A stretch of 64,000 nt of DNA from Mesorhizobium erdmanii USDA 3471 (GTDB lineage Bacteria > Pseudomonadota > Alphaproteobacteria > Rhizobiales > Rhizobiaceae), in the NCBI RefSeq assembly GCF_000472705.1, contig NZ_AXAE01000032.1, forward strand, positions 1-64,000, written 5' to 3'. Position numbers and translations under genes: made by a program. Under the pieces are notes generated by a model. That model did not search any database. It worked only from the letters and a program-made list of their open reading frames with translations, and had not been told where the DNA came from. How positions within the stretch are numbered: position 1 is the stretch's first letter; each line of letters opens with the position of its first letter. Positions 42,240 through 51,412 of this stretch are shown here, one piece after another.

Positions 42240-44789
42240 TTAGAGGGCGCGAAGCACCGGTGCTGCCTTGTGGCCAAGCACCCGCCATGTGCCGGCGAGG
42301 CCGATGCCGACCGTGATCACCAGCGCAAAGACGATGGTCGCCACCGCCACCTCCGGCATGAAATGCGACGGTAGGGTCATGATGCGGGCGACGATGTACC
42401 AGGCCGCGATGCCGCCGGCCGCCAGGGCGAAGACAGCCGTGGCCAGGCCGATCAGCATGTATTCGAGCGAGAATGCCGCGATCAGCGTTCTCCTGGTGGC
42501 GCCGAGCGTCTTCAGCACCACCGCGTCGTGGATGCGGGCGCGGTTGCCGGCGGCCAGCGCGCCGGCCAGCACCAGCACCGAGGCGATCAGCGCCACCCCG
42601 GCCGCGGCGCGGATCGCCGTGCCGAGCTGGCCGACCAGCCGGTTGACGACGTCGAGCGCGTCCTTGACCCGCACTGTCGTCACCGCCGGAAAGGCGCGGG
42701 TGACGGCATTGAGGATGCGCGCGTCGTCGGCCGTGGTGGCACTCTTTTCGGTCAGCGTCGCCATCCAGCCATGCGGCGCGCCGGCAAAAGTGTTGGGGGA
42801 GAACACCATGACGAAATTGATGCCCATCGTTTCCCATTGGACCTGGCGGAAATTGGCGATCCTGGCCGTCACGTTGCGGCCAAGCACATTGATGGTGACG
42901 GTGTCGCCGAGCTTCAGCCCTATCTCCTTGCCTTCCTGTGCCGAGAACGAAACCAGCGGCTCCCCGGCATAATTGTCCGGCCACCATTTGCCCTCGGTCA
43001 GCGTCGCATTTTGCGGTTGCCTGGCGTCATAGGTCAGGCCGCGATCGCCTTTCAGCACCCAGGCGCCTTCGGCCGGCACCTTGACCTTGTCGACATCGAC
43101 GCCGTTAAGCGCCATCACCCGGCCGCGCAGCATCGGCACCTTGGCCAGGGTTCCCTGCGGCGCCTCTTTGCCGATCAGCGCGGAGAAGGCATCGACATCG
43201 CTGCCCTGAATGTCGACGAAGAAGAAGTTCGGCGCCCGCTCCGGCAGGCTGCCGGAGATCTGCTGCCGCAGATTCCCGTCGATCAGCGCCAGCGTCACCA
43301 GCAGTGTCAGCCCGAGCCCCAGCGACAGCACCACCGACGGCGTCAGCGCGCCAGGCCGATGGATGTTGCCGACGGCCAGCCTGAGCGCCACGAAACGCAC
43401 GCGCGGGCTGTTTTTGGCGACCCACTGAACCAGCGCACCGACCAGGCGCAGCACCAGGAAGGCAAAGATCGTAGCGCCGACGAAGATCGAGGCGATGCGC
43501 TGGTCGCCGGAGAACAGGATCGCCAGCGCGGCCAGCAGCAGCGCGATGCCTATGGCCGATGCGAGATAGATCGGACGCGGCAAGCCACGGCCTGCGAGCC
43601 CCATCTCCCGGAACAGTGCGGTTGCGGGCACATCGCGGGCGCGGCCGAGCGGCAGCAGCGCGAAGGCCAGCGTCACCAAAAGGCCGAACAGCGCCGCCAT
43701 GCCGAGCGCGCCCGGATAGAAGCCGCCCTCCGCTGGTACCGGAATGATGGATTGAAGTGCGGCACTTGCCACGAAAGGCATCAGCGCGCCAAGCACCAGG
43801 CCGGCAACGATGCCGAGCGCGGCAATGATCAGGATCTGCACGAGATAGACGGCAAAGACGAAGCCGCCGGAAGCGCCGAGGCTCTTGAAAGTGGCGATGA
43901 CGCCGCGCTTGCCGTCGAGATAGGCGCGCACCGCATTGGCGACGCCGACGCCGCCGACCACCAGCGCCGTCAGCCCGACCAGCGTCAGGAATTGCGAGAA
44001 GCGTTCGATGTTGGACGACAGCGCGGGTGCTGCATCGCCACGCGTGCGGATCGACCAGCCGGCCTCGGGAAAATCCTTCGCGGCCTGATCCTGGATGGCC
44101 TTGAGCCGCGCCTCGTCGGCGTCGGCGGGCAGCCGCACCTTGTAGGCATTTTCGACCAGGCTTCCCGGCTGCACCAGTCCGGTGGCGGCCAGGCCTTCGG
44201 TCGAGATCATCAGCCTTGGCGCGAAGCCGAAACCGTCGGACACGGCGTCCGGTTCGGTGACCAGCCTGGCCCGCAGTTCGAACGTGGCGGTGCCGAGTTT
44301 CAGCCGGTCGCCGAGCTTGAGATGCAGCCGTTCGAACAACAGATCGGGCGCCGCCGCACCGAAGACGCCAAACTCCTCGCCGAACAGTTCCTGCTTCGAC
44401 AGCTTCGGCTCGGTTTCCAGCATGCCGTAGAGCGGATATGCTTCATCGACCGCCTTCGCCTCGACCAGCGCCTGGTCCGAACCGTCGGCCAGACGCGCCA
44501 TCGAGCGCATGCTGGCGGTGCGTGAAACGGTGCCCAACCCATCGAGGAATCCGCGCTCCGCTTGGCTGGCGTCGCGCTGGTTGATCTGGAAACGAAGATC
44601 GCCGCCGAGCAGCGTCTGGCCCTGGTCGGCGACGCCGGCACTGATCGAGCGCGCGACCGAATTGACGCCGCCGATCGCCGCGACGCCGAGCGCGATACAG
44701 GCGAGGAAGATCAGGAAGCCGGACAGGCCGCCGCGCATCTCGCGCAGCGAGAAGCGGACCGCGAGCTTCAGCGTCTGCGCCAGCGGCAT
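42240..44789 (-). CDS. ABC transporter permease, YbbP-like (FtsX/MacB fold)
   Basis: 849 residues. Starts ATG 44789 with PLAQTLKLAVRFSLREMRGGLSGFLIFLACIALGVAAIGGVNSVAR, a first helix and a large periplasmic domain (residues ~50-260), then an FtsX-type trio of helices near 270-400, another near 440-500, a second large domain, and three final helices with GALAAGNRARIHDAVVLKTLGATR. This double-FtsX layout equals E. coli YbbP. The start shares a base with the ATPase stop. With YbbA-like ATPase and TesA nearby, it recalls the E. coli tesA-ybbA-ybbP locus. A longer upstream open frame is a shadow. Confidence 0.93.
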   Translation of the reverse strand: MPLAQTLKLAVRFSLREMRGGLSGFLIFLACIALGVAAIGGVNSVARSISAGVADQGQTLLGGDLRFQINQRDASQAERGFLDGLGTVSRTASMRSMARLADGSDQALVEAKAVDEAYPLYGMLETEPKLSKQELFGEEFGVFGAAAPDLLFERLHLKLGDRLKLGTATFELRARLVTEPDAVSDGFGFAPRLMISTEGLAATGLVQPGSLVENAYKVRLPADADEARLKAIQDQAAKDFPEAGWSIRTRGDAAPALSSNIERFSQFLTLVGLTALVVGGVGVANAVRAYLDGKRGVIATFKSLGASGGFVFAVYLVQILIIAALGIVAGLVLGALMPFVASAALQSIIPVPAEGGFYPGALGMAALFGLLVTLAFALLPLGRARDVPATALFREMGLAGRGLPRPIYLASAIGIALLLAALAILFSGDQRIASIFVGATIFAFLVLRLVGALVQWVAKNSPRVRFVALRLAVGNIHRPGALTPSVVLSLGLGLTLLVTLALIDGNLRQQISGSLPERAPNFFFVDIQGSDVDAFSALIGKEAPQGTLAKVPMLRGRVMALNGVDVDKVKVPAEGAWVLKGDRGLTYDARQPQNATLTEGKWWPDNYAGEPLVSFSAQEGKEIGLKLGDTVTINVLGRNVTARIANFRQVQWETMGINFVMVFSPNTFAGAPHGWMATLTEKSATTADDARILNAVTRAFPAVTTVRVKDALDVVNRLVGQLGTAIRAAAGVALIASVLVLAGALAAGNRARIHDAVVLKTLGATRRTLIAAFSLEYMLIGLATAVFALAAGGIAAWYIVARIMTLPSHFMPEVAVATIVFALVITVGIGLAGTWRVLGHKAAPVLRAL

Positions 44790-45484
44790 CAGGCAGTGAC
44801 CTTCAAGGGCGCCGGCGCCTCGATCCCTCCCGAGCGCATCGAAACCTGGCGCGTGCAGCGCGCCGCGAGCGCGGGATCGTGGGTGACCAGGACCAGCGTC
44901 ATGCCGCGCTCCGCCGCCTTGGCGAACAGCAGGTCGGCGACCTGCCGCCCCGTTGCCTGGTCGAGATTGCCGGTCGGCTCGTCGGCGATGAGGATGCGCG
45001 GCGACGGCGCCAGCGCCCGGGCGATCGCCACGCGCTGCTGTTCGCCGCCGGAGAGTTCGCCGGGATAGTGGGTGACGCGGTCGGAGAGGCCGACCGCAGC
45101 CAGTTCTCGCGCCGCCACCGAAAACGGATCGGCATGGCCGGCCAATTCCAGCGGCACCGCGACATTTTCGAGCGCCGTCATGTTGGGGATGAGATGGAAG
45201 GATTGGAACACGATGCCAATGTTTCGGCCACGAAACGAAGCAATCCGGTCCTCGCTTTTGCCGTTGAGCAGCTCGCCGACGATCCGTACCGTTCCCGAAT
45301 CGACCCGTTCCAGTCCCGCCAGCACCATCAGCAAGGTCGACTTGCCGGACCCCGACGGACCGACGATGCCGGTGGCCTCGCCGAGCGCCACCTCGAGGCT
45401 GACGCCCTTCAGCACGTGGACCGACGAAGCGCCTTCGCCGAGTGTCAGGGATACGTCTTTCAACGCGATGACGGCTTCTGTCAA
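44789..45484 (-). CDS. ABC transporter ATP-binding protein, YbbA-like
   Basis: 231 residues, LolD/MacB-type ATPase. Walker A GPSGSGKSTLL, Q-loop FQSFHLIPNMTALENV, signature LSGGEQQRVAIARAL, Walker B ILIADEPTGNLD, H-loop VLVTHDPAL. TTG start at 45484; no ATG before the first strand. TGATG overlap with the permease. Divergent from tesA across an 86-bp promoter region. Confidence 0.94.
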   Translation of the reverse strand: MTEAVIALKDVSLTLGEGASSVHVLKGVSLEVALGEATGIVGPSGSGKSTLLMVLAGLERVDSGTVRIVGELLNGKSEDRIASFRGRNIGIVFQSFHLIPNMTALENVAVPLELAGHADPFSVAARELAAVGLSDRVTHYPGELSGGEQQRVAIARALAPSPRILIADEPTGNLDQATGRQVADLLFAKAAERGMTLVLVTHDPALAARCTRQVSMRSGGIEAPAPLKVTA

Positions 45485-45570
45485 AATGAAAGCGTCCTAT
45501 ATCAGGGATGATGGCTCTGCTTGCCGGAAGCCGTCGCCGGAAGAGTTTTCTGTCATATGGGGCCTGCCGC

Positions 45571-46215
45571 ATGTCTTTCAAACGCCAGATAGCCGCAGGC
45601 TTGATCGTTCTCCTCGCCATTTGCGGCGCCATTTCGTCGGCGCGGGCCGAGCCGTTCAAGATCGTCGGCTTCGGTGACAGCTTGATGGCTGGCTTTGGCC
45701 TCGGACCCGGGGAGGGTTTTACCGACAAGTTGCAGGCCGCCCTTCAGGCCAGGGGCCATGATGTGACCGTCGCCAATGCCGGCGTTTCCGGTGACACCAC
45801 GAGCGGCGGCCTGGCGCGGCTCGACTGGTCGGTGCCGGACGGCACCCGGCTGGTCATCCTCGAACTCGGCGCCAACGACATGCTGCGCGGCGTCTCGCCC
45901 GACATCACGCAAAAGAACCTCGATGAGATGCTAGGCAAGCTGAAGGAGCGCAAGATTGCCGTGCTCTTGGCCGGCATGCGCGCCGCGCCCAATCTCGGTG
46001 CGGACTATCAAAACAGCTTCGACGCCATCTTTCCGCATCTGGCCGGGAAATACGATGTTTCGCTCTACCCGTTCTTTCTCGACGGCGTTGCCGGCCAGCC
46101 TGGCCTGCAACTCGAGGACGGAATGCATCCGAATGCCCAGGGCGTCGACAAGATGGTCGAACGCATCCTGCCCACCGTCGAAAAGGTCATCGCGGCGGCA
46201 TCGGGAGGTTCGTGA
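45571..46215 (+). CDS. tesA: Arylesterase / multifunctional esterase TesA
   Basis: 214 residues with signal peptide (RQIAAGLIVLLAICGAISSARA). SGNH hydrolase: block I GFGDSLMAGFG with Ser, block II NAGVSGDTTSGG, block III LELGANDMLRG with Asn, block V DGMHPNAQG with Asp and His. Cleaves acyl thioesters and aryl esters in the periplasm. Start ATG 45571 begins the signal peptide. Sits head to head with YbbA/YbbP, so a shared control region is likely. Confidence 0.93.
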   Translation: MSFKRQIAAGLIVLLAICGAISSARAEPFKIVGFGDSLMAGFGLGPGEGFTDKLQAALQARGHDVTVANAGVSGDTTSGGLARLDWSVPDGTRLVILELGANDMLRGVSPDITQKNLDEMLGKLKERKIAVLLAGMRAAPNLGADYQNSFDAIFPHLAGKYDVSLYPFFLDGVAGQPGLQLEDGMHPNAQGVDKMVERILPTVEKVIAAASGGS

Positions 46216-46343
46216 GGCCGACTGGACCTGTTTCCGTTAGGGAAGCTTTTTGACAAGGACTGTGACCAACAAACCTCTTGCTCCGTTTGACTATCGATGA
46301 TTCGCTATGGATGACAGTTCGATTCGAGGAAGGGAGGCTCTTC

Positions 46344-46940
46344 ATGCCGCGTCTTTTCACCGCCCTCGAAATTCCGCGTGACGCTGCCCTTTCGCTGTCC
46401 CTGCTCCGGGGCGGCCTGCCCGGGGCCCGCTGGATCGACGTCGAAAACTACCATCTGACGCTGCGCTTCATCGGCGATGTCGAGGGCCATGTCGCCGACG
46501 AGATCGCCAACGCGCTGGACCGCGTCCACCGCCCCTCGTTCTCGCTGACCTTGTCCGGCGTCGGCGCTTTCGGCCAGAAAAAGCCGCACGCTGTATGGGC
46601 CGGCGTCACCCCGTCACCGGATCTGAGCGCCCTGCAGGGCGAGATCGACCGCATCTGCCAGCGGCTTGGCCTGGCCGCCGATCCGCGCAAGTTCACGCCG
46701 CACATCACTTTGGCGAGGCTGCGCAACTCGAGCCCGCTGGATGTCGCCCAATATCTGTCGGCGCGTGGCAATTTCTCGACAATGCCGTTCCGCATCGGCC
46801 GCTTCGTGCTGATGTCGTCGCGCGATTCGGTCGGCGGCGGCCCCTATATCGTCGAAGAGGCCTGGCCGCTGTCCGGCACCGATGCCCGCGCCGCAAGCCG
46901 TGTCGCCAGCGCCTCCGACGCTTCGCGGATCATGCGATAG
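46344..46940 (+). CDS. thpR: RNA 2',3'-cyclic phosphodiesterase
   Basis: 198 residues, 2H phosphoesterase fold. Two HxTx motifs, NYHLTLRFIG near 41 and TPHITLARL near 128, with the conserved Arg context. Opens 2',3'-cyclic phosphates to 2'-phosphates. ATG 46344 has GGGAGG upstream. Its last 97 bp overlap the end of the phosphatase gene on the other strand, so the C-terminal ~30 residues (ARAASRVASASDAS) are beyond the family core. Confidence 0.92.
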   Translation: MPRLFTALEIPRDAALSLSLLRGGLPGARWIDVENYHLTLRFIGDVEGHVADEIANALDRVHRPSFSLTLSGVGAFGQKKPHAVWAGVTPSPDLSALQGEIDRICQRLGLAADPRKFTPHITLARLRNSSPLDVAQYLSARGNFSTMPFRIGRFVLMSSRDSVGGGPYIVEEAWPLSGTDARAASRVASASDASRIMR

Positions 46941-47356
46941 ACCTCGGCAAAGGCTTGCTGGTCCTCATAATAGGGATCGGGTACGTCGCGCGCCTGTCCG
47001 TGCGCGAACTCTAAAAACAGGTGCACCCGGTCAGGCACGGGCGCCAGCGTCTTGAGATCGGCGACATTGGAGCGGTCCATGCCGAGGATCAGATCGAAAC
47101 GGGAGAAATCCTCCAGACTGACCTTGCGCGCCTTCTGCCCGGAAATATCGATGCCGTGACGCAAGGCAATCGCGATCGAGCGCGGATCGGGAGGCGAGCC
47201 GACCTCCCAGCCGCTGGTGGCCGCCGAATCGAGCACCATACCGCGGCCCCGGCCACGCTCCGCCCAAACGGCGCGAAAGACGCCCTCGGCCAGCGGCGAC
47301 CGGCAGATGTTGCCGAGACAGACGAAAAGAATGGAATTTATCGGCTTTATGCTCAT
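46844..47356 (-). CDS. Low-molecular-weight protein-tyrosine phosphatase
   Basis: 170 residues. P-loop Cys13 and Arg19 in VCLGNICRSP, general-acid Asp in DVPDPYYED near 127, and DLILGMDRSNVADL. Bacterial relatives regulate exopolysaccharide export or stress. The C-terminus runs ~15 residues past the usual end and overlaps thpR by 97 bp in antiparallel. Start ATG 47356; upstream in-frame region is not homologous. Confidence 0.93.
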   Translation of the reverse strand: MSIKPINSILFVCLGNICRSPLAEGVFRAVWAERGRGRGMVLDSAATSGWEVGSPPDPRSIAIALRHGIDISGQKARKVSLEDFSRFDLILGMDRSNVADLKTLAPVPDRVHLFLEFAHGQARDVPDPYYEDQQAFAEVYRMIREASEALATRLAARASVPDSGQASSTI

Positions 47357-47459
47357 TCGATATGCGCCGTTCGTGCATGTGGAACCCCAAAACCGCAAAA
47401 CACTTTTGGGCGACTTGCAGTATGCTGAGGCCAAATTCGAGATAGCACGGGAAATCATC

Positions 47460-47753
47460 ATGACGAGAGAGAAACTCAGCAAGGACGCCATCACCATTGC
47501 CCTTGCCGAACTCGGCGGCTGGTCGCTGGCCACCGACGGCGCCTCGATCAGGCGCAGCTTCGTCTTCAAGAATTTTTCCGAAGCCTTCGCCTTCATGACC
47601 CGCGTCGCACTGGCAGCCGAGAAGATGGACCATCATCCCGACTGGTCGAATGTCTACAAGACGGTCGACGTGACGCTGAACACGCACGACGCCGGCGGCG
47701 TCACCGCGCTCGACATTGCGCTGGCGAAGAAGATGAACGGATACGCCGGTTAG
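47460..47753 (+). CDS. phhB: 4a-hydroxytetrahydrobiopterin dehydratase
   Basis: 97 residues, pterin-4a-carbinolamine dehydratase. GWSLATDGASIRRSFVFKNFSEAFAFMTRVA and the catalytic AEKMDHHPDWSNVYKTVDVTLNTHDAGGVTALD with the His-His-Pro-Asp-Trp motif are complete. Recycles the cofactor of phenylalanine hydroxylase; here no phhA is near. Starts at ATG 47460, divergent from the phosphatase. Confidence 0.95.
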   Translation: MTREKLSKDAITIALAELGGWSLATDGASIRRSFVFKNFSEAFAFMTRVALAAEKMDHHPDWSNVYKTVDVTLNTHDAGGVTALDIALAKKMNGYAG

Positions 47754-47788
47754 TTTGGTGCGGGCTTTGTCGCGGCCGCAACCCCACC

Positions 47789-48023
47789 TTTGTCATCTAG
47801 GGCGAAGTCGCGGAGTCGCGGAGATCCTGGGGTCCATTCCGTGACCTCGACTTGGGGCACAGCGGAGCAGAATTCTGGACCGCGGCGATGCGTTGGAATC
47901 CCGGCATGGATCCCTTGGGCTGCGAGAGCAGCTCCAGGGGTCTGCGCCGCGTCGCTTTCGCTCCTTGCTTCGCCCGTGGATGACGACGAGAGAGGTGTTT
48001 CAGCCAATCTCCAAAGTTGGCGC
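47789..48023. repeat. Intergenic repeat family A, copy 6
   Basis: Left half TTTGTCATCTAGGGCGAAG, CGGAGATCCTGGGGTCCATTCCGTGAC; right half CGGCATGGATCCCTTGGGCTG, GGGTCTGCGCCGCGTCGCTTTCGC, CCCGTGGATGACGACGAG and tail TTTCAGCCAATCTCCAAAG. The longest copy; fills most of the 433-bp gap between phhB and the next gene. Confidence 0.83.
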
Positions 48024-48186
48024 TGGCCAACCGGAGCGACCTGAGCTTCACGCAAACCGAAAAGCATCCGTTCCGATTTCGGTCAGGTAATCGCACCGGC
48101 ATCTTGCAGCCGGGTTCCCCTTTCACCACATTTTCCATCGCGAGGCATGCGCCAGGACGCGCGTGGCGACCCGCAAGGAGTGATTG

Positions 48187-48549
48187 ATGGCGCAACAACC
48201 CGGTTTTGATTTCTTCGGCTTCGGCGACAAGCTGGGCGGTGAGAGCGAAGTGCGCGAGAAATTCTGGCGCACCGCCAAGAAGGCCGCGCGGCAGATACCG
48301 TTCATGGAAGAGGTCGTCGCCGCGTACTATTGCGCCATGGACAAGAACACGCCGTTGCGCGCCAAGGGCATATTGGTGGCGGCACTTGGCTACTTCGTCC
48401 TGCCTGTGGACCTCATCCCCGACTTCATTTTCGGCCTCGGTTTCACCGACGACATCGCCGTACTGACCGCCGCGATCACCGCCGTCGGCGCCCACATCAC
48501 GCCGGCGCATCGGCAGGCTGCGAAGGACGCCATCGCCGACAAGGGCTGA
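48187..48549 (+). CDS. YkvA family membrane protein (DUF1232)
   Basis: 120 residues. The DUF1232 core KGILVAALGYFVLPVDLIPDFIFGLGFTDDIAVLTAAI is complete (YxxxPxDLIPD...G..DD). A charged N-terminus of ~60 residues precedes it. Function unknown; one or two membrane helices. AAGGAG lies seven bases before ATG 48187. Confidence 0.92.
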   Translation: MAQQPGFDFFGFGDKLGGESEVREKFWRTAKKAARQIPFMEEVVAAYYCAMDKNTPLRAKGILVAALGYFVLPVDLIPDFIFGLGFTDDIAVLTAAITAVGAHITPAHRQAAKDAIADKG

Positions 48550-48822
48550 GCGTCTTTGCGCCGCACGAGCCTTCCTGACGGAGCGGCCCGGCGGCTGGCT
48601 GAAAAGTCAAACTCTTGCCGCTTTCGTGGCCTCCAAGTCGCCGAAGGGACGTCGCGCCGGCCGCTGACAACGCGGCGGCGCGGGAATGGCGGCGGTTTCC
48701 TGGGGTGAGCGTCCTTTTGTTGAGGGAAATTCACCGTTTGGTAACCCAGATTAAATCAAAATGAAGCGACGGCAGGACGCCATGCGGCCCGCCTCCGCAC
48801 CATTTGGAATACGGGAAAAACG

Positions 48823-49326
48823 ATGCGCGGATTGATTGCAGTAGTCTCGAGTCTGGCCCTGGTGGCCTTCGCAGCGCCGGCGCTGGCGCAGCAGGCGACC
48901 AAGATCGGCCAGCACAATGCCTGGGGCACCTACAGCTACCAGGCGTCGGGCGGCAAGGTCTGTTATGTCTTGACCGTGCCGACCGACAAGCAGCCGCCGA
49001 CGCTCGACCATGGCGACATGTTCTTCTTCGTCAGCCAGCGGCCCGGCCAGCAGGTGTCCTATGAGCCGCAGTTCATCGCCGGCTACAATTTCCAGGAAGG
49101 TTCCAAGGCCACCGTCACGATCGACAAGAAGTCGTTCTCGATGTTCACGCGCGGCAAGTCGGCCTGGGTCGAGAACGCCGCCGAGGAACCGGTGCTGATC
49201 GCGGCCATGAAGACCGGCACCGACATGAAGGTGACGGCGAAGTCCGGCCGCGGCAACCCGACCTCCTATGTCTTCTCGCTGAAGGGCATCTCGGCGGCGC
49301 TGACGTCGATCGCCAAGTGCAAATAG
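48823..49326 (+). CDS. Invasion-associated locus B (IalB) family protein
   Basis: 167 residues. Signal peptide (GLIAVVSSLALVAFAAPALA, cleavage near 22). The family body has WGTYSYQASGGKVCYVLTVPT, FFFVSQRPGQQVSYEPQFIAGY, DMKVTAKSGRGNPTSYVFSLKGISAAL and a final Cys. IalB in Bartonella helps erythrocyte entry; homologues are widespread in non-pathogenic rhizobia. The region before it (48550-48822) carries the promoter, which I could not resolve. Confidence 0.9.
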   Translation: MRGLIAVVSSLALVAFAAPALAQQATKIGQHNAWGTYSYQASGGKVCYVLTVPTDKQPPTLDHGDMFFFVSQRPGQQVSYEPQFIAGYNFQEGSKATVTIDKKSFSMFTRGKSAWVENAAEEPVLIAAMKTGTDMKVTAKSGRGNPTSYVFSLKGISAALTSIAKCK

Positions 49327-49350
49327 GCAAAGCCTCTTTTTGAGACCAAG

Positions 49351-49380
49351 GGCCGGGCCGCAAAGCCCGGCCTTTGCTTT
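49351..49380 (+). terminator. Rho-independent terminator of the IalB gene
   Basis: GGCCGGGC-CGCAAA-GCCCGGCC then TTTGCTTT. About 25 bp after the stop; the 3' end of the convergent ClC gene abuts it. Confidence 0.88.
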
Positions 49381-50750
49381 CAGCCATGGCCTTGTTCTGG
49401 CGCGGCTTCCGCTCGCCGGCGCCGGATCGCCTCGGCGATGAAGACCCGTGACAGCGCGTGATAGAGCGGCTCGTGCGAGATCATGCGCGCCGTGCCATAG
49501 CCGAGCATCGAAGCCAGCATCAGTGCGATGACATTGTCATGATTTCCGGTCATCTCGAGGATGATGACGAAAGCCGTCATCGGCGCCTGCACCACGCCGG
49601 CGAAATAGCCGGCCATGCCGAGCAGCGCCGCCGCACCGGTGCTGGCACCAAGGATGAGACCGAGCGAACTGCCGATACCGGCGCCGACCGCCAGCGACGG
49701 CGCGAAGATACCGCCGGGAATGCCTGAGACCATCGACAGCAAACCGGCCGCGAATTTTTCGGCAAAGAAGAACCATGGCAGCGGCGTGCCTTCGACGGCG
49801 CCGCGCGCCTGTGCGTAGCCGGTGCCGAAGGTCAGTCCGCCCGAGGCGATGCCGATCACCGCGACGCCGAGCCCGCAGACGGCGGCCACCAGCAAGGCGC
49901 GCTGCAAGGGCTGCTGCGTGTGCCAGCGCCGGATCCGCCGCGTGACCTTCAGCGCCAGCAGCGAGAACAGCGCGCCGAAGCCGCCGCCGATGACGCCGCA
50001 GGCGATCACCAGCGGCCATTCGACTGCAAACGAGATCGTGTCCTTCGAAACGCCGAAATAGGTGTAGTTGCCGAGCAGTCCGAGCGAGGCGAGGCCAGCC
50101 AGGATCACCGCCGTCAGCACCAGCCCGTTGGTGCGTGCTTCATATGTCCGGCCCATTTCCTCGATGGCGAAGACGATGCCGGCGAGTGGCGTGTTGAAGG
50201 CGGCGGCGATGCCGGCGGCGGAACCGGCCAGGATCAGCCCGCGCGCCTGCGCCATCCCGCCCCAGCGCGCCGCCTGCAGCATCAGCGATGCGCCGACCTG
50301 TACGGTCGGACCCTCGCGGCCGATGGAAGCGCCGCAGAACAGACCCACGATGGTGAGCACGATCTTGCCCACCACCAGCTTCAGCGACAGGATGTGGCTG
50401 CGGTCTTCGTCGTCGCGCAGGTGCCGAGCGGCGATCGCCTGCGGAATGCCGCTGCCTTGCGAGCCGGGAAAGAAGGCATATGCCAGCCACGCGCACAGCA
50501 CGAAACCCAGCGGCGTGACGATGAGCGGCAGATAGAAACGCCAGCTGTGCCTGTCACCAATCATCAGGTCGCCGATCATCAGGTGGAACAGCGCCTGTGC
50601 CTTGTCTGCGAGGACCGCGAACAACACGCTGATCACACCGATGCCGATCGCGCCGGCCCAGAACACCAGCCGCGGCTGCCAGACGCGCCGTGAGCCGAGC
50701 ATGGCGCGCGAACGCCGCAGCATGGGAAATTTTCGCGATGTGCCGGCCAT
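49380..50750 (-). CDS. ClC-family chloride transporter
   Basis: 456 residues, about ten membrane helices. GSGIPQAIAA (Ser loop), GREGPTVQVGASLM with the external gating Glu, LAGIVFAIEEM with the internal proton Glu, and GIPGGIFAPSLAVGAG are the ClC hallmarks. Both Glu point to a Cl-/H+ antiporter rather than a channel. No C-terminal CBS domains; a short basic tail instead. Confidence 0.94.
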   Translation of the reverse strand: MAGTSRKFPMLRRSRAMLGSRRVWQPRLVFWAGAIGIGVISVLFAVLADKAQALFHLMIGDLMIGDRHSWRFYLPLIVTPLGFVLCAWLAYAFFPGSQGSGIPQAIAARHLRDDEDRSHILSLKLVVGKIVLTIVGLFCGASIGREGPTVQVGASLMLQAARWGGMAQARGLILAGSAAGIAAAFNTPLAGIVFAIEEMGRTYEARTNGLVLTAVILAGLASLGLLGNYTYFGVSKDTISFAVEWPLVIACGVIGGGFGALFSLLALKVTRRIRRWHTQQPLQRALLVAAVCGLGVAVIGIASGGLTFGTGYAQARGAVEGTPLPWFFFAEKFAAGLLSMVSGIPGGIFAPSLAVGAGIGSSLGLILGASTGAAALLGMAGYFAGVVQAPMTAFVIILEMTGNHDNVIALMLASMLGYGTARMISHEPLYHALSRVFIAEAIRRRRAEAAPEQGHG

Positions 50751-50874
50751 GTCCGTCCTTCAGGTGAAGGCCAAGGCCTAACACAGGCGTTGCGGCGATC
50801 AAACCTCCGCAATCAAGTCCGTGCGGACGTTGAGCCATGCCGTCGGCCGACTACCCACAGCATGGCCCTGGCCC

Positions 50875-51174
50875 TTACATGGCCATTTTTTCACATTCGG
50901 CCTGGGCCTTCTTTGTCGACGTATCGATCATGTAGGTTTTGCCCTTGGCGTCGGTCATCATCATCATGCAGTGCTTGATCGGCTTGGCCATCTTCATCAT
51001 CTCGGCGCCCATTTTTGCATCCGGCGTCATGGTTCCCATATGCCCGTCCGGCATTATGGCCGTTACCTGCCCACCCTTCATCATGGTCATCGTGCCCATC
51101 GTGTCTTCGGCAAATGCCTGTGAGACAGAGAGGCCCATAAGACCGATGACAACGGCGATGTTTTTCGAATTCAT
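50875..51174 (-). CDS. Exported methionine-rich small protein
   Basis: 99 residues. Signal peptide (AVVIGLMGLSVSQAFA, cleavage near 22). About one in five mature residues is Met, with runs such as MGTMTMMKGG, PDGHMGTM and KHCMMMM, plus one His-Met pair and two Cys. Such periplasmic Met-rich proteins often bind Cu(I) or Ag(I), but no known CopC/PcoE/CusF motif is seen. Stands alone; promoter upstream at 51175-51412. Function unassigned. Confidence 0.72.
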   Translation of the reverse strand: MNSKNIAVVIGLMGLSVSQAFAEDTMGTMTMMKGGQVTAIMPDGHMGTMTPDAKMGAEMMKMAKPIKHCMMMMTDAKGKTYMIDTSTKKAQAECEKMAM

Positions 51175-51412
51175 CCTGCATACTCCCGTTTTTGAAGGGC
51201 ACTTTTGCCCTATCCCAGGCTTCGACCGGTGAAGGGAGGTCGTTACATCAACACGACTATGTGATCGGTACCGCGCGTCGGCACGTGGGGGTCCACCGAA
51301 ACAGGGGCAGGCCGACGCCGCATGACTTCGTACTCAACCTGTGCTATGCGCCGCGCTTCATATCAGGCACGATGGATGAAATCGGCCGCAAACCGCTTAT
51401 ATCCGTGGAACC

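Noticed and set aside
44790..45728. Upstream extension of the YbbP permease frame
   Set aside because: It overlaps the true ATPase gene in another frame and reads as low-complexity Arg/Gly; a shadow frame.
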